The position numbers and the translations under genes were made by a program. Below are positions 24,001 to 33,000 of a stretch of DNA of 64,000 nt, piece by piece. The stretch is from Euglena gracilis (Eukaryota > Euglenida > Euglenophyceae > Euglenales). Where the stretch lies: the NCBI GenBank assembly GCA_039621445.1, contig CP154954.1, forward strand, positions 33,333,455 through 33,397,454. Direction: 5' to 3'. The notes beneath the pieces are model-generated. The model was given only the letters and a program-made list of their open reading frames with translations. It was not told where the DNA came from and did no database searches. How positions within the stretch are numbered: position 1 is the stretch's first letter; every line of letters starts with the position of its first letter.

Positions 24001-27000
24001 GAGTTACCGAGTTAGCCATTTTTCGGCCAATTTTGGCCCATTTCAGGGGCCATTTGGGCTGTTTTCGGGGTCAAAAAATCGATGTTTTAAGATATCTCAA
24101 AAATGAAGCAAAATCAAAGGAAATGTCTGGAGACCTAAATTGAAGCCCTTAAAATGCCCTATCTAACAGTATTTTGATTTCCCCGCATCTCCCCGCCTAG
24201 CTCGAGTTACGGTCATTTTTTTTGGCCGATTTTGGCCGTTTTGTACAGTTTTGGCCTGATGTGACTTGGCCGTTTTCGGCCCTTTTTGGTCAAAAAAGTC
24301 GAAAAAAATCGAAATTTTTTTGCCTGAAACAATGTTCTTTGGCCTCCCGGACCCGGAAAAACTGTTTCTGAGCCGAAAATGAGCGTTTTTCGACCCTACA
24401 ACTACCTGTTTTTTTTTCTTTGCACGAAACCCATGCAGTTTGGCCAGGAACGGGTCAAAGAAGTCGAAAAAAATCGAATTTTTTTTTGTTCGAAACGATT
24501 CTTTTTGGCCTCCCAGACCCGGAAAACCTGTTTCTCAGCCAAAAATGAGCGTTTTTCGACCCTGCGCCCCGTTTTGGGCCCGAAACCCATGGAGTTTGGC
24601 TCTAAAATGGGTAAAAAAAAGTCAAAAAATCCTATAAAACGGGTATGGGGTGTATGGGGGGGATTATCATTGTCATTTCAGAAAGTTCCGTAAAATCATT
24701 GAAAGTCACCGTAAATTGAAAGAGTGTAATTTGTAAATTAAAAATTACGCGAACTTTGCAATGCTAGTCTTTTCGGCATTCCATCACATGCATGTCCCAT
24801 TAAGAGCTCAGCACTACTCAAAACCTGGTTTAATGTCAAACCCAGGGTGGGGGTCAGATCTGAGGGCTTCGTCTGCCCTGGGGCGCCTTCTTCGCTTTGT
24901 AATACCATTGATAGGTAATCATCAAACTTGCTAATGATAAACCCTACTGCGGCCAGGATGGAGGGTGGGCACATGAACCCCCCAAACAAAAATCCCCCCA
25001 GTTATTTTTTGGACACTCGAAGTCAGGGTCCCGGGGAGGGGTGATATTTGGAGGTTATTATCAGGGCAACAGTTTTGAAGTCAAGAATCGACCCAAAAGC
25101 GTTTCAATAGGTTCTAATCATCAATATTTTGTCATTTTTTTGCACTCTTTTCGACATATGTTCTGCACCAAACCATCCCTTTTTGTTATTTTTGCAACAT
25201 TCCCGCTCATTCTATTCTCTTTTTTTCTTTGCTTTCATCTGTCGGAGGGGGTGTTATTACTTGAGCAGCTGAAGTCAGTCCTCGGGAGGGGGGGTTCGAA
25301 GGCCGGAAAATGTCATTTTGGGGGAAATTTTTCCTCACGACCAGGCACAACTCGGGTGGGGGGTTAGTACCGCCCGAAGTAACCCCGAGACGAGCTTAAT
25401 GAAATTCAGCCTGGCGGGTGTAGGACCGGGGTGGGCCACTGGCACGAACCAGCTGGGGGAAGGTGCGCCGAAGGAGCTGGCTGCGTTGGGCGCCTCCCCG
25501 TCACTGGAGTGGCTGCCCAGGTGGCCCTGGAGGGGCGGGGAGACACCGCCGCTTTTTCTGCTGAACAATCTGCACCGCCTTGAAGTCACTGCGCCCGCAC
25601 CAAAGACTGTGAAACAACGTCTTTCTGGGTGTGGAGATGGCATTGCAATTGTTTTTGTACAAGGCAACATGGCATGCGGGTAGCAGGGCCCCCCCCCCCC
25701 CCCGGGGGGGCCCCCCTGCTACCCACGACCCTGCACCTGCCATTAGCGCACCTAACCCTACTCCTTCAATTAACCCCGTAATAGCGCAACATGGCCATAT
25801 TGCGCAACATGGCCATGTTGCGCAACATGGCCATGTTGCGCTATTATGGGGTTAATTGAAGGAGTAGGGTTAGGTGCGCTAATGGCCATGTTGCGCTAAT
25901 GGCCATGTTGGCAGGTGCAGGGTCGTGGGTAGCAGGCCCCCCCCCCCCGGGGGGGGGCCCCCCTGCTACCCGCCTGCCGGCAACATATATATTTTTTGAA
26001 CCCTGTTCAATGAGCAACGCAACGGACCAATTTTCAGATCCCAACTCCTTGTGAATCTGGTGCAACCCCCCCCCCCAACAGAAGCTCTGGGCGGCTGCAT
26101 GGTCCAACCCATTTGCACAGGCGCTCCCAGAGGTGCATTCTTTGCTAAAAATGGGCCTTCTTCATGTTCCAAAAGAATATTGAATTAACTTTATTGGAAA
26201 GCCATGGAGGTCGGTAGTAGGCTTTTCTTTTTTTAAGCCAGCAGCCCCCCCCCCCGGGGTGGGTGGGTGGGTCTGGGACCGGACCCCCCCCCTAGGGGGT
26301 CCCAGGCTGGAGGGGGGGGTCCCCAACCCACCCAGCCCAGCGCTGGACCCCGGGGGGGGGGGGACAAAATCGGGCCGTCTGAGGGCATTTCCCAAAAAAT
26401 TTCGGCGCTTTGCGCCGAAACCCAACCCGGTGGGGGTCTCAAGAAGAAGTCTGTTCGGTAGGCCCGGACCATAATGGTCGGTGGAGCACCTGGTCAGGCA
26501 GTCTCCACTTTGCTGGGCTTTCTGAAGAATATCAACAAAAATCTTCCAGGCGGGATCAAAATAGAAGCGCCACCTGAGGTGGCGGATTGCATTGAGCGCT
26601 CCCATACTTCTATTTGGGGGGTTGATGGGGGCTCGTTTTACCGACCTGGTTAAGGTTTTTACAGGCATTTTCAAAAATTTAAGGCATCGATTTTCTAAGG
26701 GAAGTCCCAAGGGCCATCCCAGGATAGAATGGGGGTCAGAATCGAAACAGTTGGAAACCCCATTTTTTCGAGTGTCCGACAGAGAATTTTTCCAGCAATG
26801 CCAGAAATCAGTTTCCCCTGGAATTAGCTTGCTTTTGCCAAGAGTTTGTGACTTCATTTTCAGCTCGAATTTTGCAAATCTTGCTGTGGTGGGTGGGGAG
26901 GGGGACGACCACTCCCTTCACCCCATCCTGGGTGGGGGAGTGGGGGGGGGTCCACCCCACGTCAGGCATTTCGCTGTTTCTGGGCATCCCTCACCTCTCC

Positions 27001-30000
27001 CCTCTTGTCTGTTCGCCGTAAAATTCTGACAAGCTCTGCCATAATATGTCAAGGACCTAATCACCTGTTTTTGCTGCGAATAAATTTCGCCCATTTCCCT
27101 GCAGGTTTTAGGTTTTTGATTGAATGTGCGGGAACAGCTTTTTTTTTAAGCTTTCGTTAAGGAATGCTGGTTCCCTTTCCAGAGGCTTTGAATTTAATAA
27201 GGCTTAAAGGGTGTTTATGAAAAGTGGGCCATCTTTAAGACCTTCTTCCCTGAGTGGGTCTCCGGCAAATGACTTTCGAGTAGCAACTGGTGGGATCCAA
27301 ACGGTGTCCACCGAGCTTTATGGAAGGGGAGGAGCTATTGGACACAACGGTCAGGCATTTGTTGGCAAGACAGCGGGTTTGCTGGCAGGCTGGGACGCCT
27401 TTTTTGTGACAATGGGCGTAGAGTGACACCTGCGAAGGGACGCTTGACCTCTGGACCAACCGCCTCGGCAATGGCGGCACAGTGTGTGGGCCCCGACTGG
27501 GCACTGTTCCGCTGGTCAGTGGGCGGGCAGAGGGGGTGTTGGGGAAAATGCAAACACAGTTTTTGCGGGTGTTATGTGATTCGGTTTCGGTGAAATTTGT
27601 GGGTTTTGCTTTTGAGTGTGTTTTTGCGTATTTTTTTTGTATTTTTTTTGTGCGGTTTCTTTTGGTGGTTTTTCAAATTCGGCTGGGAAGTGATTTCGAC
27701 TTAGTTTTGCGTTTTTGGGCCAGATTTCCCCTTTTTTGTCCACCATGCAAAAATTGCAAACAGTGAAATTGCCAATATAATGCCTTTGGAATTCGTTCTT
27801 CCACCAAGTCCTCTGAAATTGCATTAAATCCATTTTTTTCCTGTTAATTTCTATTTTTTTGTGTTTCGCGTCGCTTTTCTGCGAGTCCATGTTGTGTTCC
27901 CTCCCCTCCCCCTGCTGTGAGGAGGGGTCAGGGTCGGGGTTGGGGGGCAGGCAGTCGGGGGCTGCCGCCGGGGCTGGCGCTGCTGCGTGCTGCCTCGCTG
28001 CTGCGGCAGCTGGCCCTGGACCTCGGCGACAACGACGTCAGCGACTTCGGCGCCACCGCCGTGGCCCAGCTGCGGCACCTGCCAGCGCGGCCGGCGCTCA
28101 CACCCCCTTCCGCGAAGCAGGTCTCTGTCGACCCGTCTTCCCTCTGATAAAAACCTGGCAGTTTTTCTTTGAAAAATAGCCTTTTGAAAACGTTTCACCT
28201 TTGCGCGAGTGGCCCTCTACAGGGGGGGGGAGCTTGCATAATTTTCATTTTTTTTGCATAATCAGGTTTTCCCGAAATTTGCATTTTTTTGCATTTTTTT
28301 GCATTTTTTTGCATAAAATATTTCGCCCTGAAAATTTTTTGTAATTGGTCGCCATATGTTTGCATTTTTTTTTGCATTTTTTGCATTTTTTTGCATGAAA
28401 TATTTTGCCCTGAATTTTTTTTTGTAGTTGGTCGCGATATGTCATGGTTTTCTCTGGTCCCTCTCCAGTTGCCTGGGGTCTGTGGGGTCTCAGTGCTTGC
28501 CATTGTCTTCCAGGAGGTCTTCTTTGTGAAACATTGAAAGGTACACTGGCATTGTCATATGTTTACGGATTTTAGGCAGCAAAACTCTGATACATTCCAG
28601 CCTTTTTCTCAGGGATTTTATGCAAGTTGCATTTTTTTGCTTTTTTTTGCATTTTTTTGCATTTTTTTGCATTTTTTTGACTTGCATATTTTGAAGGGCC
28701 AAGTTGCATCCCCCCCCCCCCTGCTCTCTACCACCAAAAAGCAGAGCAACCCAACCAAAGCACCAAAGGTTCTCCTTTCTTCTTCTTCTTCTTCTTCTTC
28801 TTCTTCTTCTTCTTCTTCCTTTTTCTTTTCCCTTCTGCTTCTTCTTCTTCTTCTTCCTTTTTCTTTTTCTGTTGTCTTCATCCAGAAAGATTTTATCTCA
28901 AAACGCAGCAAAAAGGTTCGAAAATAAAAACAACGTGCATCACAAGACAGAATCAAGAGGGACAAAATAAACCCTTGCATTTTTGTCAAATTATCCGAAA
29001 TAAAAATGGTTCTCCCTTTTTCTTATCCCTCGATATTGCCCTTTCTTACCTCACCTTCTTCCTTCCTTGTCCTCACAAAAATGCAGGCAAGGCAAGGCAA
29101 GGCAAGGCAACCGAACCGTGGGCTTCGCATGCTGGCAACCGACAATTAAACCCCCCCGCAAATGTAAAACCCCCCCGGTTTTATATTCGGGCGGAAATTT
29201 CAAGACCCGCAGGGGGGTTTTATATTTGGGGGGGGTTTATATTCGGTCGGAAAAATCAACTTCCTGGCGGGATCCAGTACCGGTAGTCACTTTTTCGGTC
29301 CAAAATCACAAATACACCCACCCTTGGGGGTCCAAACATTTCACTTTTCGGGCGAAGGAGCAAGCAATTTTCACATGTTTTTGGTAAAAATTGTTCCCAA
29401 ATCTGCCAAAAATCACAATTTCAGGAGAGATTTTGTCGATTTTTTTCCCTTCCGGCGCTTCGCGCCGGAGGGGGGGGGTTATATTTGGGCGGGATTTCAA
29501 GGTCCAAGGGGGGGTTTATATTTGGGGGGGTTTACTGCAGGTGGGTAATTGCTGGGTGATTGCCGCGGTGACATTTACTGCGGGGGTTAACAACGCACTC
29601 CCTGCCCAAAAAGCGCAGAATAACAGTGTGCCCATTTTAAGACGACTGACCGAAAATAGACAAAAGCCGGATCTTGTCGGAATCAGAATGGCGTCTGGCA
29701 TGTGAGTGAAACTATCAGAATGCTTTTCTGATCATCAGATGCACAAATGATACAGATTTCAACCCCCCGTTTTCCAGCATAACTGAGGTCCCAAAGGTTT
29801 TCAATATTGTAACTGGCTGCTGGAGTTAATTACCGCCGAGCAACACAACATGCGCGGTAATTATCCATCCGCGGTATTTGTCGGTCGCCAGTGGGCCTTG
29901 CAAAGCCCCATGTCATTGATTTTTCAACTCAGGCTTCCCCACACACTGGCCGCTGCCATTCCTGGAGACGTTCTCCCTGCGCCTCAGCAACAACCGGCTG

Positions 30001-33000
30001 TCAGACGACGGCGCGCGGGCAGGGCTGAGCAGGACTCCCAGACACCCTGTGGGTGTATGGGTGGTGGGTTAGGCGTGGGGGACCCCTTTCCCCATTTCAT
30101 AGCAAGCATCCTGTGTTGGCTTCTTTGGTGCCAAAGGAACTTTGATTTGCCCGGTGCCATCTGGGCAGGGCGGGGTCGACGACATTCCGGCGGGGTCGAC
30201 AACATTCACGGGGGGACCGACATTCCGGCGGGGGTCTGCGACGTTCTGGTGGGGGTCGGCGACATTCCGGCGGGGGTCGGCCGACATTCTGGCGGGGGGT
30301 GGGCCAACATTCCGGCGGGGGGTCAACAACATTCGGGGGGGGACCGACATTCTGGCGGGGGTCTGCGACGTTCTGGCGGGGGTCGGCGACATTCCGGCGG
30401 GGGTCGGCCGACATTCCTGACCAGCCCTGCGCGTGGGCGCTGGCCACCCTCCGCGATGCCCCCGCCCTGCGGTCGCTGGTCCTTGACCTGTCCTGGAACT
30501 GCGTCCAGGCGGCCGGGGCAGGGGCACTGGCCCTGTTCCACTCGTGCCCCCGCCTGGAGGTGCTGCACCTCCGCCAGGGGGCTGCCATGCAGAGCGCAGC
30601 ACTCCCCTGTGCTCTCGCCCGCCCCTTGGCAAGCGTCCAGAGTGGCGGGCTGGGGATGATGGGGGGTCTCTGTTGCTGCCTTTGGTCTGATCGACGACTG
30701 CGTGTCATTTTGAGTGTCTTTTTAAAAGTGTACTTGAAAAAGGTTGATTTTCAACACCGGAATTGCCCTGCCTGACTGGACTGGCAGCCCCCCCCCCTCC
30801 ACCGGGTTTGGAGAAGCCTACCCTGTTCAGGCAAAGCCCCGTCTGTGAAGCTGCCCAGAAACCCGACAAAAACCCTACTCAAAAGCGGCAATTGGTCGCT
30901 CTGCCGCACCAACGCCCCCCCCCCAAGTGGCAGCGCCATGCGAGTGACCTGGCAGGCAACCCGGTGGGCACCGCCGGGGCGGTGGCCCTCAGCGACCTGT
31001 GGCGGGCGCCGGGGCTGCGGGTGCTGCACCTGGACCTGCTGGGCTGTGGGGTGGGGGATGAGGGGGCGGCCGGCACGGCGGCCGCTGAGACTCATCATAT
31101 ATTTTGGACATTGGGGTCTGTCCAACCACATAACCCCCCCAATAGAAGTGCGGGGCCGCTACAAGTGCAGGGTCAAAATAAAGCGCACCCCCCGCCGCCG
31201 AAGGCGGCGGTCCGCAACAAGCGCACCCCCCCCCCATTTTGATGGGATTTCTAAAGGAAATCAACAAAAATCGTGCACGTAGCACACACCCCCCACCGCC
31301 GGAGGCTGTGGTCCGCTATAAGCGCACCCGTGCTTCTATAAGGGGGGTTACACTATGGAAATAGCGCTGGAAGAGGGTTCCTCCAAGGCCTGTGAGAAGG
31401 GGTGCTTTCGGCGCACACAATGCGACCTCCCCACCGGACACTTGTCACCCCTGGGCAGTTGTCACCCCTCCGGTTGTGCTGCCCACCATTCCCAATGCCA
31501 GAAGCGGGGAATGGAAACTTCAGATGGCCCGGTTTTGGGGGAGGGTCCCACCCCGGGCTGGGGGGGTCGGGGACCCCCCTCCCTCCCCCCTCCCCTCGGC
31601 GTCGTAAAAGAGCCGGACCAGGACGGGCCGGAACGGGGTTGGGAATGGGGTTGGGAGGGGCCCCGGCGGCCGCGGTCCCCCAGCCTGGTGGCCCTGCGGC
31701 GTGCCCCGCAGCTGGCCAGCCTGTCCCTGAACCTCGCCAGCAACCCGGTGGGGGGGTCTGGCCGAGCCGCACTCACCGCCCTCCGCGGCCAGTGTTGGCA
31801 CTATGCCGGTGGAGAGAGAGGGATGTTTTCTGAGCTGTTTGGTGCTGTCATCTGTTTTATTGGACAGGGCCGAATTTTCCTATGGGACCACAGAGTATGC
31901 TGCACCACATCAATCCTCGGAATGCTGCAGGAAAAAAAGGTCAGTTTCCCTTCCGTACTTTCACATGAGGCGGGTGGCTTTATGCGGGAACTGTGAAATA
32001 AGCCCCCCAAAGACCAAGGTCTTTTTTGGGGCCCATTAGTGGAAATCTCTCGGGGGGGGGTCTTTTTGGAAAGAGGCTTCTTCCTGGGCCCCCCAAAAAC
32101 ATCTTTTTCTGTTTCCCAAATACACCAAAATTTTTCCTTTCGTGCTTTGCGCCATCTAAATTGGGATATATTGACTGCAGCTTAACCTTTGACTGCCCCC
32201 CTTCGAGGGCTGTTGAGAGTGATCAGGGGAGAGGTTGATCTCGTGGGACCATGAGGCCACATTGGAATTTTTCAAGTCATGACGTTGTGCCTGCACCATG
32301 CATCCCCCACACAGAAAAGTGGGAAGAGGGCAGGAGGCAAGAGCAGCACTGTGGCGCAAGGGTATAGACCCACCCACGGGAACCACACCAACCACCCAAG
32401 GTGAGTGCATGCCCCTACAGCGCTGGAATTACACCAGAGTTGCTCACGTGGCCAGGGGAGCAACACAGGAGCATTGGTGTAAGGGGTCCCTGCCCACTCA
32501 CCACACAAACTGGGCCAGAAGCAAATTTAGCCCCAGGCCATAAACAGACAAGGAGCAACTTAGGGCAAGTGCAAGTGCAGGGGGGGTTGTATGGAGGGAC
32601 CCGGGTCTGACCTTTCGCGCTTTCGGTCCCGTGGTGCCGCGGAAACACGCAGTTTCCGGGCAACCTTTGGGCAATTCGGGGAGGGTGGGCCCTCAATTTT
32701 GGGAATAGGGTTGGGGTTGGGATTTGGCTAATTTTATGGACCAAGTTAGGCCAGAAGTTAGGTCCCGATTTAGAAAGATTTTCAAACCACTTTTTACCAC
32801 CTCCCCCTTGTCCAACAACTGGGCTTGTCCAACGACCGCCTCCTCCGGTCAGATACGATCTTTTTGGATACAATGTTGGTCCGATAATTGTTGAAGGATT
32901 TGTGTGATTCAAATTCGCTTTTTTGCATTTGCTATTTCAGAGAAGCTTTTCTGGTAATTTCTTGGGATGGCTACCATGAAATGGCTGAAAATGCCCAAAA

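Larger units (their letters stand above)
22753..25446 (+). other. Nonconventional intron (2694 bp) hosting nested elements
   Basis: It starts GGC-CAG-TGCTCC and ends CCA-CTG-GCACG. The join reads LQLGL|NQLGEG. Inside are a 290-bp palindromic element (22913-23202), a CCGAGTTA tandem (23953-24013) and reverse copies of the 9060-9640 repeat. Confidence 0.78.
25515..27439. other. Intronic stretch with two complete mobile elements
   Basis: It lies between the LRR exons at 25447 and 27440. CAGGTG near 25517 can pair with CACCTG near 27428, but the rule then predicts a join one base out of frame. It contains the elements at 25671-25978 and 26218-26454 and repeat material at 26640-26890. Confidence 0.5.
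28080..29953 (+). other. Nonconventional intron (1874 bp)
   Basis: It starts TGC-CAG-CGCGG and ends CACA-CTG-GCCGC. The 6-bp direct repeat CTGCCA spans the two junctions. The join reads LRHLPFLETFSL with exact LRR spacing. It contains TTTTTTTGCAT repeats, a TTC microsatellite and poly-C elements. Confidence 0.82.

Noticed and set aside
28559-28989. Ser/Leu-rich (+) and Glu-rich (-) frames
   Set aside because: Produced by the TTC microsatellite.
30165-30420. Possible CRISPR-like array
   Set aside because: Units are contiguous without unique spacers, in a eukaryotic intron; it is a minisatellite.
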